Below are positions 55,919-64,000 of a stretch of 64,000 nucleotides of DNA, in pieces. The position numbers and the translations under genes were made by a program. The notes below the pieces were generated by a model. The model was not told the DNA's origin. It did not search any database and saw only the letters and a program-made list of their open reading frames with translations. Origin of the DNA: Methylobacterium sp. E-005 (lineage in GTDB: Bacteria > Pseudomonadota > Alphaproteobacteria > Rhizobiales > Beijerinckiaceae); NCBI RefSeq assembly GCF_022829725.1, contig NZ_JAKSYG010000093.1, positions 60,330 to 124,329 of the forward strand, in the 5' to 3' direction. How positions within the stretch are numbered: the first letter of the stretch is position 1; every line of letters starts with the position of its first letter.

Positions 55919-56566
55919 GTGGCAAGGCCGGTGCCCGGCGGGCGATCGCCCCGACAGCCCATCCTTCTCCTCCTATCCGCGCTGGTCACGCTGCCGATGA
56001 GCCATCCTGGCCGGGCCAACGCGGAGGCCCCGGCCACCACCGACAGACCCGCCGACCCGCAAGCCCTCGTCTCTGCCCTGCGTGAGCGCATTCTCGCCTC
56101 CGACAGCGCGACGCTTGCCCTGGAAGGCTGGTGCGCCGAGCACAGGCTGGCCGCCGATCCGCACCTCGTGGCGCAACGCCTTCCAGGCCCGGACAAGCCT
56201 CTGACCGCCGCGCAGCGCGCCCGGCTGGCCATCGGTCCCGACGAGCCGGTGCGCTATCGCAGGGTTCGGCTCGTCTGCGGAACTCACGTCATGTCCGAAG
56301 CCGACAATTGGTACGTGCCTGCCCGGCTGACACCGGAAATGAACGCCCTTTTGGACGAGACCCGCACCCCGTTCGGCCGCGTCGTGCGCGCGCTCGCGCC
56401 GGTGCGCCGAACCGTGGCGGTTCGCGCCCCCACCCCGGAAGCCGAGCCGCGGCCGGATGATCCCCTGTTCGAGGTCGATGCGGTGCTCGCGACCGGCGCC
56501 GGCCAGCCCTTCTGCGAGGTCGTGGAGACCTATCTCGGCACCGCTTTACCCTCCGCGGCGCAGTGA
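55919..56566 (+). CDS. Exported protein of unknown function, faintly chorismate-lyase-like
   Basis: This 215-residue protein has a hydrophobic N-terminal signal (PILLLLSALVTLPMS). The mature part contains LRERILASDSATLALEGWC, YRRVRLVCGTHVMSEADNWY and EMNALLDETRTPFGRVVRAL. The order of these elements recalls the UbiC/UTRA fold of chorismate lyase, but an exported form would be odd for that reaction, so function is left open. The GTG start follows GAGGAG. Confidence 0.65.
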   Translation: MARPVPGGRSPRQPILLLLSALVTLPMSHPGRANAEAPATTDRPADPQALVSALRERILASDSATLALEGWCAEHRLAADPHLVAQRLPGPDKPLTAAQRARLAIGPDEPVRYRRVRLVCGTHVMSEADNWYVPARLTPEMNALLDETRTPFGRVVRALAPVRRTVAVRAPTPEAEPRPDDPLFEVDAVLATGAGQPFCEVVETYLGTALPSAAQ

Positions 56567-56736
56567 TCCCGTTGGCACCTTGCCCCGGTCATGATCGCCA
56601 TCGCCGGTTTCACGTTTTTATGTTCACCGGGGTACCGAAATCATTCCGGTGACGGCACGCTGCTCAGGGTCGCCGATACCATGCGCGGCGATCGAGATGG
56701 CTTTAGGTTGGCCGGCCCGAATCAAGAGGAGGAACG

Positions 56737-57153
56737 ATGATGCGTTCGCGGCTTCTGAGCCTGACGACATGGGGTCTGTTCGGGCTTGGCGCGGTCAATG
56801 GTCCAGCATGGGCGGCCGACCCGGCAGGGATCTGGCTGACGGAGACAGGCAGTTCGCGCATCCGCATCGCGCCCTGCGGCGGCGGCTATTGCGGGACGAT
56901 CGTCAGCGCGCCGGGCAAGGCCTTGGATGCCAAGAACCCCGATCCGGCTCTGCGCTCCCGGAGCGTCGTCGGCGTGCAAATCCTCGACGCCCGGCAAAAG
57001 GACGCCTCAGGGTATTCCGGCTCGCTGTACAACCCCAATGACGGCAAGACCTATTCGGGGTCTATGCGCCTCACCGGTCCCACCACCCTCGAAGTCTCGG
57101 GCTGTGTGATGAGCGTCTTCTGCAAGCGGCAGAGCTGGACACGCGCGAACTGA
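56737..57153 (+). CDS. DUF2147 periplasmic protein
   Basis: This 138-residue exported protein has a signal peptide ending AWAAD, then GIWLTETGSSRIRIAPCGGG, the DUF2147 pattern (a small lipocalin-like beta fold). PNDGKTYSGSMRL and a C-terminal Cys-containing segment SGCVMSVFCKRQSW follow. An AAGAGGAGGAACG site precedes the ATG. The role of the family is unknown. Confidence 0.85.
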   Translation: MMRSRLLSLTTWGLFGLGAVNGPAWAADPAGIWLTETGSSRIRIAPCGGGYCGTIVSAPGKALDAKNPDPALRSRSVVGVQILDARQKDASGYSGSLYNPNDGKTYSGSMRLTGPTTLEVSGCVMSVFCKRQSWTRAN

Positions 57154-57247
57154 GCCGGCGGAACGCCGAAATTTGCCGCGTCGCAACATCGCAGGATCGA
57201 TTGTGCGCCATCGAAGTTAGCAGGGTCAGACCGCTTCAGGATTGCTT

Positions 57248-57523
57248 ATGACCCGGACACTGCTCGCTTCCATCCTTGCCATCGCCACCATCGCGCCGGC
57301 GACCGCTCAGATCATCGAGACGCCGAATGGCGCTCGTGTCGGCGCGCCGCCCAGTGCGCAGGGCGTGATCAGCACGCAATCCAACACCGTCGGCAACGAC
57401 CCGGCGATCACCTATTCGCCGACCGGCCGGCCGGCCGACACGATCTCGGCCGACTCGGCCGCGGCCGGCAACGCCAACCAGCCGTCACGGGTCGCGCCGC
57501 AGGGCGGCGCCGGCGGCAAGTAA
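57248..57523 (+). CDS. Small exported low-complexity protein
   Basis: This 91-residue protein has a signal peptide (TLLASILAIATIAPATAQ) and an Ala/Gly/Asn/Ser-rich mature part (NTVGNDPAITYSPTGRPADT). AGGA lies six bases before ATG 57248. The start MTRT and the cleavage site TAQI are shared with the exported protein at 45379, suggesting a paralogous pair. A strong terminator follows. Confidence 0.65.
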   Translation: MTRTLLASILAIATIAPATAQIIETPNGARVGAPPSAQGVISTQSNTVGNDPAITYSPTGRPADTISADSAAAGNANQPSRVAPQGGAGGK

Positions 57524-57554
57524 GCGCCTCGCAGACGCGACGCTCGAAACTGGG

Positions 57555-57586
57555 AAGGCCGCACCGGCGACGGTGCGGCCTTTTTT
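57555..57586 (+). terminator. Intrinsic terminator
   Basis: AAGGCCGCACCG (57555-57566) pairs perfectly with CGGTGCGGCCTT (57571-57582) around a GCGA loop and runs into TTTTTT (57581-57586). It ends three bases from the converging alaS stop and probably serves the plus-strand gene, possibly both. Confidence 0.9.
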
Positions 57587-57588
57587 GT

Positions 57589-60267
57589 TCAGGCCGCCTC
57601 GGTCAGGGCCTGCTCGACGGCGTCGAGGGCCGCTTTCGCGCCCGCACCATTCGGACCGCCGGCCTGCGCCATGTCCCGGCGGCCTCCGCCGCCCTTGCCG
57701 CCGAGTGCGCCGGCGCCGGCCCGGACCAGCCCGACCGCGTCGTAACGCTCCGTCAGGTCATCGGTAACGCCGACCACCAGACCGGCCTTGCCATCAGGCC
57801 CGACGCCGACGACCGCAACAATGCCGGAGCCGAGGCGCTTCTTCTCCTCGTCGACGATCGGCTTGAGGTCGCGCATGTCGAGGCCCTCGACCACCGAACG
57901 GCGGAACGCCACACCGCCGATTTCGGTCTGCTGTGCGCCGGCCCCCGAGCCGCCCTCGCCCCCCATGGCGAGCTTGCGCCGGGTCTCGGCCAGTTCGCGC
58001 TCCAGGCGGCGCCGTTCCTCCATCAGGGCCGTCAGGCGATCGGGCGCCTCCGAAACCGGAGCCTTAAGGATACCCGCCAGGGCCGCCAACGTCCGCGCCT
58101 CCGCGGCGCGGTGGTGGCGCGCCGCGTCGGCCGTCAGCGCCTCGATCCGGCGCACACCGGCGCCAACCGCGCTCTCGCCTACGATGGTGATCGCGCCGAT
58201 ATCACCGGTGCGAGCGGCATGGGTGCCGCCGCAGAGTTCAACCGAGAACGTCCTTGGCCGTCCCTGCGTAGCCGACGCATCGACCGGCAGACCCATGGAG
58301 ACGACCCTTACCTCCTCGCCGTACTTCTCGCCGAACAGCGCCCGGGCGCCCGACGCGATGGCGTCATCCACCGCCATGAGCTTGGTCACGACCGGCGCGT
58401 TTTGGAGCAGCACCGCGTTGGCGATGTCCTCGACCCGGGCCAGCTCGTCCGCCTCGATTGGCTTCGGATGGCTGATGTCGAAGCGGAGACGGTCCGGGCT
58501 CACCAGCGAGCCCTTCTGCGCGACGTGGTCGCCCAGTACCTGCCGCAACGCCTCGTGGAGCAGGTGGGTCGCCGAGTGGTTGGCGCGGATCGCCCGACGG
58601 CGACCGTGATCGACCTTCAGCTCGACCGGCTGGTCCAGGCTCAGCGCCCCCTCCTCCACGGTGACGTGGTGGACGAACAGGTCGCCGAGCTTCTTCTGGG
58701 TGTCGGTGACCCGCGCACGGACGCCCGGGGCCACGATCAACCCGGTATCACCGACTTGGCCGCCGGATTCGCCGTAGAACGGCGTTTGGTTGACCAGGAT
58801 GAGGCCGGTCTGGCCGGCCTCCAGACTCTGCACCTCGGCGCCGTCGCGCAGCAGCGCGGTGACGATGCCCTCGGCGCTCTCGGTCTCGTAACCCAGGAAC
58901 TCGGTGGCGCCGACGCGCTCGCGCAGTCCGAACCACACCGTCTCGGTCGCCGCCTCGCCCGAGCCCTTCCAGGCCTCGCGCGCCGCCTGCTTCTGACGCT
59001 GCATCGCGGCGGTGAACGCCTCGGTGTCGACGCCGATGCCCCGGGCCTTCAATGCGTCCTGGGTCAGGTCGAGGGGAAAGCCGTAGGTGTCGTAGAGGGT
59101 GAAGGCGGTCTCTCCGGAGAGCTTGTCGCCCTCCTTCAACGCCCGACTCTCCGCGTCGAGGATCGAAAGGCCGCGCTCCAGGGTACGCCGGAACCGCGTC
59201 TCCTCCAGCTTCAGGGTCTCGGCGATCAGGCTCTCGGCCCGCATCAGCTCGGGATAGGCCTGCCCCATTTCGCGCATCAGGGTCGGCACGAGGCGGTACA
59301 TGGTGGGCTCACGGGCGCCCAGGATCTCGGCATGGCGCATGGCCCGCCGCATGATCCGGCGCAGCACGTAGCCGCGACCCTCGTTGCCCGGCAGCACGCC
59401 GTCGGCCACGAGGAAGGACGAGGCCCGCAGATGGTCGGCGATCACCCGGTAGGAGGCGAGGGTCGCCGGCTCCGGGGCCCGCGAGACTGCATGGGCGACG
59501 GCGTCGATGAGCGCCCGGAACAGGTCGGTGTCGTAGTTCGAATGCACGCCCTGGAGAATCGCGGCCATGCGCTCCAGACCCATGCCGGTATCGATCGAGG
59601 GCCGCGGCAGCGGGTTCCGGACGCCTGGCTCCAGCTGCTCGTATTGCATGAACACGAGGTTCCAGAATTCCAGGAACCGGTCGCCATCCTCGTCCGGCGA
59701 GCCGGGCGGACCACCCTGCAGGGCCGGTCCCTGGTCGATGAAAATCTCCGAGCAGGGGCCGCATGGGCCGGTATCGCCCATCTGCCAGAAATTGTCGGAG
59801 GTCCCGATCCGGATGATCTTTTCCTCCGGCAGCCCCGCGATCTTCCTCCACAGGCCCGCGGCCTCGTCGTCATCGGCGTAGACCGTGACGAGAAGCTTGT
59901 CCGGCTTCAGGCCGAACTCCTTGGTGATCAGCGTCCAGGCCAGCTCGATCGCGCGATCCTTGAAATAGTCGCCGAACGAGAAGTTGCCGAGCATCTCGAA
60001 GAACGTATGGTGGCGCGCCGTGTAGCCGACATTGTCGAGGTCGTTGTGCTTGCCACCGGCCCGCACGCATTTCTGCGCGGTGGTGGCCCGGTCGTAGGCG
60101 CGCTTCTCGACGCCGGTGAAGACGTTCTTGAACTGCACCATCCCGGCGTTGGTGAACATCAGCGTCGGATCGTTCTTCGGCACGAGGCTCGAAGAAGGCA
60201 CGACCTCGTGACCCGCCTTGGCGAAGTAGTCGAGGAAGGTCGACCGGATCTCGTTGACGCCGCTCAT
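57589..60267 (-). CDS. alaS: Alanine-tRNA ligase
   Basis: This 892-residue class II synthetase has the aminoacylation core ([20 protein letters not shown] near residue 35), the editing domain with [12 protein letters not shown] (about 570) and the zinc/editing [13 protein letters not shown] (about 680). The C-terminal DHHA1-like region ends in [15 protein letters not shown]. Length is typical. Start ATG 60267 ([11 protein letters not shown]). Confidence 0.98.
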   Translation of the reverse strand: MSGVNEIRSTFLDYFAKAGHEVVPSSSLVPKNDPTLMFTNAGMVQFKNVFTGVEKRAYDRATTAQKCVRAGGKHNDLDNVGYTARHHTFFEMLGNFSFGDYFKDRAIELAWTLITKEFGLKPDKLLVTVYADDDEAAGLWRKIAGLPEEKIIRIGTSDNFWQMGDTGPCGPCSEIFIDQGPALQGGPPGSPDEDGDRFLEFWNLVFMQYEQLEPGVRNPLPRPSIDTGMGLERMAAILQGVHSNYDTDLFRALIDAVAHAVSRAPEPATLASYRVIADHLRASSFLVADGVLPGNEGRGYVLRRIMRRAMRHAEILGAREPTMYRLVPTLMREMGQAYPELMRAESLIAETLKLEETRFRRTLERGLSILDAESRALKEGDKLSGETAFTLYDTYGFPLDLTQDALKARGIGVDTEAFTAAMQRQKQAAREAWKGSGEAATETVWFGLRERVGATEFLGYETESAEGIVTALLRDGAEVQSLEAGQTGLILVNQTPFYGESGGQVGDTGLIVAPGVRARVTDTQKKLGDLFVHHVTVEEGALSLDQPVELKVDHGRRRAIRANHSATHLLHEALRQVLGDHVAQKGSLVSPDRLRFDISHPKPIEADELARVEDIANAVLLQNAPVVTKLMAVDDAIASGARALFGEKYGEEVRVVSMGLPVDASATQGRPRTFSVELCGGTHAARTGDIGAITIVGESAVGAGVRRIEALTADAARHHRAAEARTLAALAGILKAPVSEAPDRLTALMEERRRLERELAETRRKLAMGGEGGSGAGAQQTEIGGVAFRRSVVEGLDMRDLKPIVDEEKKRLGSGIVAVVGVGPDGKAGLVVGVTDDLTERYDAVGLVRAGAGALGGKGGGGRRDMAQAGGPNGAGAKAALDAVEQALTEAA

Positions 60268-60577
60268 CGGGGCTGACTCTGGCAGGAACACGGGACCGGA
60301 GGCCGCTCACCTTCGAGCGACGTCCGCATGGCGCCCTCTTTGAGCCGTTCCGGATCGGGTTGCAATCGGCGCGCGGCCTAAGTGCTTGTCGTCCCGCATG
60401 CCTTTGGCGATTCGCCGCCCCCGGGCCGACGAGGCCCGTCAAAGGGCGCGCCTTTCTCGCAACGGCGCTCGAAATAACGCCTCAACCTGTGGCTTACAGG
60501 CATCGGCCGCGAAAACACCGCGATCCGCCCCAGCTCCGCCACGAGCGCGGCCGTGTTGTCGCCACATCTGTCAAGCG
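60268..60577. other. Divergent promoter region between alaS and the transglycosylase gene
   Basis: These 310 bases contain no supported gene and must hold the divergent promoters. I see no clear operator, T-box or terminator. Confidence 0.45.
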
Positions 60578-61792
60578 ATGTTGAATCCAGGCGCCATCAC
60601 CGGCGCGCGAGGATTCGGATCAACGATGCAGGGCCGCACGGTCGGATCGTCGAAGACCAATACAGGCAAGCCGGGGGCCGGGCATTTCGGCGTCGGCCGG
60701 GCCGACGTGATCGCCGCGCAGCCGATGCTCGGTCGCGCCCACGGCAGCCGCCCGGCCCTGGTCCGGTCGCTGATGACCGTGTCGCTGATCGCCGGCGGCC
60801 TGAGTGCGGCGTTGATCGGCTCGGGCGTCGATCTCGGCAAGGTTGGCCTGTCGCCGGCCGTGTCGGTCGCGGAGGCCGCCACCGAGATCCCGATGCCCCG
60901 CCCGCATATCCACACGGTCGCGCTGGAGGACGAGCTGGAGCGCACGCCCCTGCGCGCCTCGTCGAGCTTCGCCGCGGTGCACGACCTCGACACCGAGATC
61001 GGCTCCAACACGGTCGACCGCGTGTCCTACGACTTCCTGCTCTCCGAGAGCGCGGGCGGCGACCCGAACGACATCCTCGAATTCGGCCCGATGAAGATCC
61101 GGCGCCACATCGTTCAGACGATCGTGCGCGCCGCGCAGGCCGTCCAGACCGATCCGGTCCTGCTCATGGCGGTGGCCGACAAGGAGTCGAGCTTCATCAC
61201 CGCGGTCCAGGCCAAGACCTCCTCGGCGACCGGCCTCTACCAGTTCATCGAGCGCACGTGGCTCGGCGTGGTGCGGGATTTCGGCGCCAAGTACGGGTTG
61301 GAAAAGGAAGCCGCGCTGATCACGGCCGATTCCAACGACAGGCCGGTGATCACCGATCCGGCCGAGCGGGTCCGGGTGCTCGAGCTCCGCCGCGATCCCT
61401 ACCTCTCGGCGCTGATGGCCGGCGAGATGCTCAAGCGCGACGCGGCCCGCATCGCGCTCCGCATCGGGCGCGAACTCACGCTCGGCGAAGTCTATCTCGC
61501 GCACTTCCTCGGACCGGACGATGCCGAGGAATTCCTCGCCAACGTCGTCAACAAGCCGGCCACGGCCGCCGCTGCCCTGCTGCCCGGCCCGGCCCGGGCC
61601 AACCGATCGATCTTCTTCGCCGCCGGGCGCTTCACCGGCCGCGGCCGCCATCGGAAGCCCCTCAGCCTCTCGGTGGCTCAGGTCCACGAGAAATTCGAGG
61701 CGATGATGAGCACCCGCGGCTCGCGCTACCAGAACGTGCGCGCGGTCTCCGGCATCATGGCGTATGCCGATGCGGACACGGCCACGCAGTAA
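60578..61792 (+). CDS. Lytic transglycosylase (SLT domain)
   Basis: This 404-residue protein has an N-terminal polar stretch, a hydrophobic anchor (LMTVSLIAGGLSAALIGSGV, about residues 66-85) and an SLT-type domain. The catalytic Glu is in VADKESSFITAVQ (about 202), followed by SSATGLYQFIERTWLG. It would cleave peptidoglycan in the periplasm. The NepR-like/receiver gene follows 118 bases later. ATG 60626 is an alternative start. Confidence 0.85.
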   Translation: MLNPGAITGARGFGSTMQGRTVGSSKTNTGKPGAGHFGVGRADVIAAQPMLGRAHGSRPALVRSLMTVSLIAGGLSAALIGSGVDLGKVGLSPAVSVAEAATEIPMPRPHIHTVALEDELERTPLRASSSFAAVHDLDTEIGSNTVDRVSYDFLLSESAGGDPNDILEFGPMKIRRHIVQTIVRAAQAVQTDPVLLMAVADKESSFITAVQAKTSSATGLYQFIERTWLGVVRDFGAKYGLEKEAALITADSNDRPVITDPAERVRVLELRRDPYLSALMAGEMLKRDAARIALRIGRELTLGEVYLAHFLGPDDAEEFLANVVNKPATAAAALLPGPARANRSIFFAAGRFTGRGRHRKPLSLSVAQVHEKFEAMMSTRGSRYQNVRAVSGIMAYADADTATQ

Positions 61793-61910
61793 CGGCTCGG
61801 CGAGCGGGCGCCGGATTCGCCCCCCGCGCGCAACCACCGGCGGATTGCCGACTTTCCTCCCTGTGCGCCGCGTTTTCGTCGGGCGCGCTTGAAGACTTCG
61901 GGGGGAGTCC

Positions 61911-62507
61911 TTGAGAAAGCACCAGACGAGCGCACCCCTGCCGCTCACCGATACGCTCACACCGGGTGTTCCGCTCGATCAGATCGGCCGGACACTCGCG
62001 TCGTTCTACGATAACTTGGTCTCCGAGGGCGTGCCGGAGCATCTCGCTGCCCTGGTGCGCCGCGTGCGCCAGACGGAGACCGAGAAGCCGGCGCAGGTTG
62101 AGACCGGCGCCACATCGGCGCGTGCCGCCCATCGGCGGGTCGCGCTCGTTGTCGAAGACGATCCCGAGATCCGGGCCCTGGCCGAAACGCTGCTCGAGGA
62201 AACCGAACTCGACGTCGTCGGCTGCGACAGTGCCGAGGCGGCCTTGTCGGTCCTGCAGGCGCGGGGCGGCGAGGTCGCGCTGGTCTTCGCCGATGTCCGG
62301 CTCGCCGGTCAGATGGACGGCTTGCAGCTTGCCCGGGCGGTGGCGACCCTCTGGCCGAGGGCGCGGCTGGTGGTCACCTCGGGTCGCGGTCTGTCGCGCC
62401 CCGACCTGCCGCGCGAGGCGGTGTTCATCGCCAAGCCCTGGCGTCCGTTCGACGTTCTGGTGGAGGCGGAGCGCGCGGCCGCCGACCCACCGCCGCCGAT
62501 CCTGTGA
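61911..62507 (+). CDS. NepR-like domain fused to a response-regulator receiver domain
   Basis: This 198-residue protein has a C-terminal receiver domain (about 74-190) with the acidic pair in VVEDDPEIR, phosphoacceptor Asp in VFADVRL, Thr/Ser in VVTSG and Lys in FIAKPWRP. Its N-terminal 50 residues contain LDQIGRTLASFYDNLVSEGV followed by PEHLAALVRRV, closely resembling the core of NepR, the anti-sigma factor of the alphaproteobacterial general stress response. The start is TTG with GGGGGAG just upstream. It could bind EcfG-type sigma or PhyR under phosphorylation control. Confidence 0.7.
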   Translation: MRKHQTSAPLPLTDTLTPGVPLDQIGRTLASFYDNLVSEGVPEHLAALVRRVRQTETEKPAQVETGATSARAAHRRVALVVEDDPEIRALAETLLEETELDVVGCDSAEAALSVLQARGGEVALVFADVRLAGQMDGLQLARAVATLWPRARLVVTSGRGLSRPDLPREAVFIAKPWRPFDVLVEAERAAADPPPPIL

Positions 62508-62648
62508 GCGCCGACGCGCGGTCATCGGCCGGCCGCAACGCGTCTTCCGGAGCCGCGCGACGGCTGACGGATCCGTGGGCCCGGCCCTTGCATGGACAGA
62601 CCGCGCGTCGAGGCGGGCTTGAGCGGCACGCGTCCTGAGAGAGCCGAT

Positions 62649-63584
62649 TTGCCGATCCTATCCGTCAAACATCGCACGATCTACAAGTACAGACGTCCGG
62701 TCTCCTTCGGCGAGCACCGGATCATGTTCCGACCACGCGACAGTTACGATCAGAGGCTGATCGAGGCGACCCTGGACATCACGCCGGAACCGGCCGCGTT
62801 GCGTTGGATGTTCGACGTGTTCGGCAATTGCGTGGCGGTGGCGACCTTCGACACGCGGGCGGAAAAGCTCACCTTCGCCTGCAGCATCACCCTCGAACAC
62901 ACGCCGGAACACGCGCCGGTCTTCCCGCTCGCTCCGCACGCGACCCACTACCCGTTCGGCTACGGTGCGGAGGACATGCCGGATCTCGCCCGGTCCATCG
63001 AGCGGCAATGGCCGGATCCACGCCACGAGGTCGATGCCTGGGCACGCAGCTTCCTGCCGCCGGACGGGCGCATTCCCACGCAGGACCTGCTGGCTGCCAT
63101 GACCCGGAGCGTGCGGGCTAATTTCACCTATCTCGCCCGCAACGAGAAGGGCGTGCAGGACCCGCTCACCACGCTGCGCGGCAAGCGCGGTTCGTGTCGC
63201 GACTTTGCGGTCCTGATGATGGAGGCCGTGCGGGCGCTCGGCATGGCCGCCCGGTTCGTGTCCGGATACCTGTATAACCCGCGCAATGACCGGGCGCGCC
63301 ATGTCGGCGGCGGCTCAACCCATGCGTGGCTGCAGGTCTATCTCCCCGGAGCCGGCTGGGTCGAGTTCGACCCGACCAACGGCATCGTCGGCAACCGCGA
63401 TCTGATCCGCGTCGCGGTCACCCGCAATCCCGCGCAGGCGGTGCCCCTGCACGGGTCCTTCTTCGGTTTGGCCAGCGACGACCTCGGCATGCGCGTCGAG
63501 GTCGACGTGGTCGAGCTGCCCGGGATCACGGCGAGTTCGCCCCCGACACACAATCAGGGGTCCGACCCCGCGCCGGCGCGTTGA
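62649..63584 (+). CDS. Transglutaminase-like family protein
   Basis: This protein of about 311 residues has an N-terminal beta domain (HRTIYKYRRPVSFGEHRIMF) and a transglutaminase-like core with Cys in GKRGSCRDFAVLMMEAVRAL, His in GGSTHAWLQVYLP and Asp in WVEFDPTNG. Bacterial members are papain-fold peptidases or amidases. TTG 62649 (MPILSVKHRTIY) is preferred because the conserved region begins there. An ATG at 62592 would add 19 residues. A second family member follows. Confidence 0.82.
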   Translation: MPILSVKHRTIYKYRRPVSFGEHRIMFRPRDSYDQRLIEATLDITPEPAALRWMFDVFGNCVAVATFDTRAEKLTFACSITLEHTPEHAPVFPLAPHATHYPFGYGAEDMPDLARSIERQWPDPRHEVDAWARSFLPPDGRIPTQDLLAAMTRSVRANFTYLARNEKGVQDPLTTLRGKRGSCRDFAVLMMEAVRALGMAARFVSGYLYNPRNDRARHVGGGSTHAWLQVYLPGAGWVEFDPTNGIVGNRDLIRVAVTRNPAQAVPLHGSFFGLASDDLGMRVEVDVVELPGITASSPPTHNQGSDPAPAR

Positions 63585-63648
63585 TCCCCGGCCCGGAACG
63601 AGCGTGCGGGGCCTCCCGCGCGGATGGCGACACAACGAGGTGGCGGCG

Positions 63649-64000
63649 ATGAAGATCAAGACGGGTTTCGATATCGCCTTCACGATGAGTCAGCCGACCC
63701 CGATGATCCTCATGCTGAGCGTGCACCCGTCGCGGATGCCCGACGTGCTGACGCCGCATGTCATCTCCTTCGATCCGCCGCTCCAGGCCCACGAGTACCG
63801 CGATACGTTCGACAACATCTGCCACCGCATCGTCGCGCCGCCGGGCCAGCTGACGGTTTCGGCGGACTTCACGGTTGCGGATTCCGGCGCGCCGGACGTG
63901 ATCGAGCCCGAGGCGCGCCAGATCCCGGTGCAGGACCTGCCCGACGCCGTGCTGATGTTCCTGCTCGGCTCGCGCTACTGCGACACCGACAAGCTGTCCC
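63649..64000 (+). CDS. Second transglutaminase-like family protein (partial)
   Basis: An ATG with GAGGTGG five bases upstream opens a frame that runs off the window end after 117 codons. It begins MKIKTGFDIAFTMSQPTPMI and continues with LQAHEYRDTFDNICHRIVAP and LLGSRYCDTDKLS, the N-terminal beta domain usual in this family. The catalytic core lies outside the window. The tandem with the preceding gene is common in Hyphomicrobiales. Confidence 0.8.
   Translation, partial: MKIKTGFDIAFTMSQPTPMILMLSVHPSRMPDVLTPHVISFDPPLQAHEYRDTFDNICHRIVAPPGQLTVSADFTVADSGAPDVIEPEARQIPVQDLPDAVLMFLLGSRYCDTDKLS

Noticed and set aside
58111..60276. Plus-strand open frame of 721 codons opposite alaS
   Set aside because: It is a shadow of alaS caused by high GC at third codon positions.
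60620..61960. Minus-strand open frame of 446 codons opposite the lytic transglycosylase gene
   Set aside because: It is antisense to a gene with SLT motifs, shows composition bias only, and has no ribosome site.

Overview
The window looks like a chromosomal segment of a high-GC alphaproteobacterium of the order Hyphomicrobiales, most likely Methylobacterium or a close relative. The pointers are an LdtR-type MarR regulator beside a DUF6163 membrane protein, an RpoH heat-shock sigma factor, a TIGR02300/FYDLN-acid protein, an alphaproteobacterial Asp-type HemB, Bpt leucyltransferase, ExoD, a BcsS-like gene and a NepR-like domain. No methylotrophy gene lies in the window, so the genus is an inference.

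Positions 1-13,500 are accessory. First come an HxlR-regulated pair of NAD(P)-dependent oxidoreductases, a thiamine-diphosphate enzyme with a Tat-type export signal, and a membrane adenylate cyclase. A mobile-element-like tract follows (about 5.6-13.5 kb). It holds a three-gene operon with a DUF3768 protein and a superinfection-immunity-like membrane protein, a DUF429 protein, gene remnants (DUF938, DUF7662), and a probable replication module (AlpA regulator, Cys-rich protein, DUF927 helicase). A lower-GC orphan gene lies last, and the tract abuts tRNA-Glu(CTC). No integrase is visible.

Positions 13.5-34 kb are mostly housekeeping: rluD-like, rpoH, purA, a D-amino-acid transaminase, purB, bpt, hemB, ldtR, exoD and an Fe-S photolyase. 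Mixed in are a frameshifted bcsS-like gene and several small secreted or membrane proteins.

Positions 35.4-45.2 kb form the best-integrated system in the window: an amide/nitrile-type uptake and hydrolysis cluster. An AmiC-like ligand sensor and an AmiR-like ANTAR antiterminator are followed by an RNA leader with small hairpins and a strong intrinsic terminator. After the leader come a nitrilase-family hydrolase, a branched-chain-type ABC transporter (binding protein, permease, a fused permease-ATPase, second ATPase), a DUF1028 protein and an amidase. The layout predicts ligand-controlled transcription attenuation of the catabolic genes.

Positions 46-64 kb carry tRNA-Lys, cmk-aroA, tRNA-Ala, and an Lrp/AsnC regulator divergent from a three-gene pyruvate dehydrogenase operon (aceE-aceF-lpd; aceF carries an in-frame palindromic repeat insertion). 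Then come small secreted proteins, alaS, a lytic transglycosylase, a NepR-like/receiver fusion protein and two transglutaminase-like genes, the last cut by the window end. I found no insertion sequence, CRISPR array, rRNA or known metabolite riboswitch.
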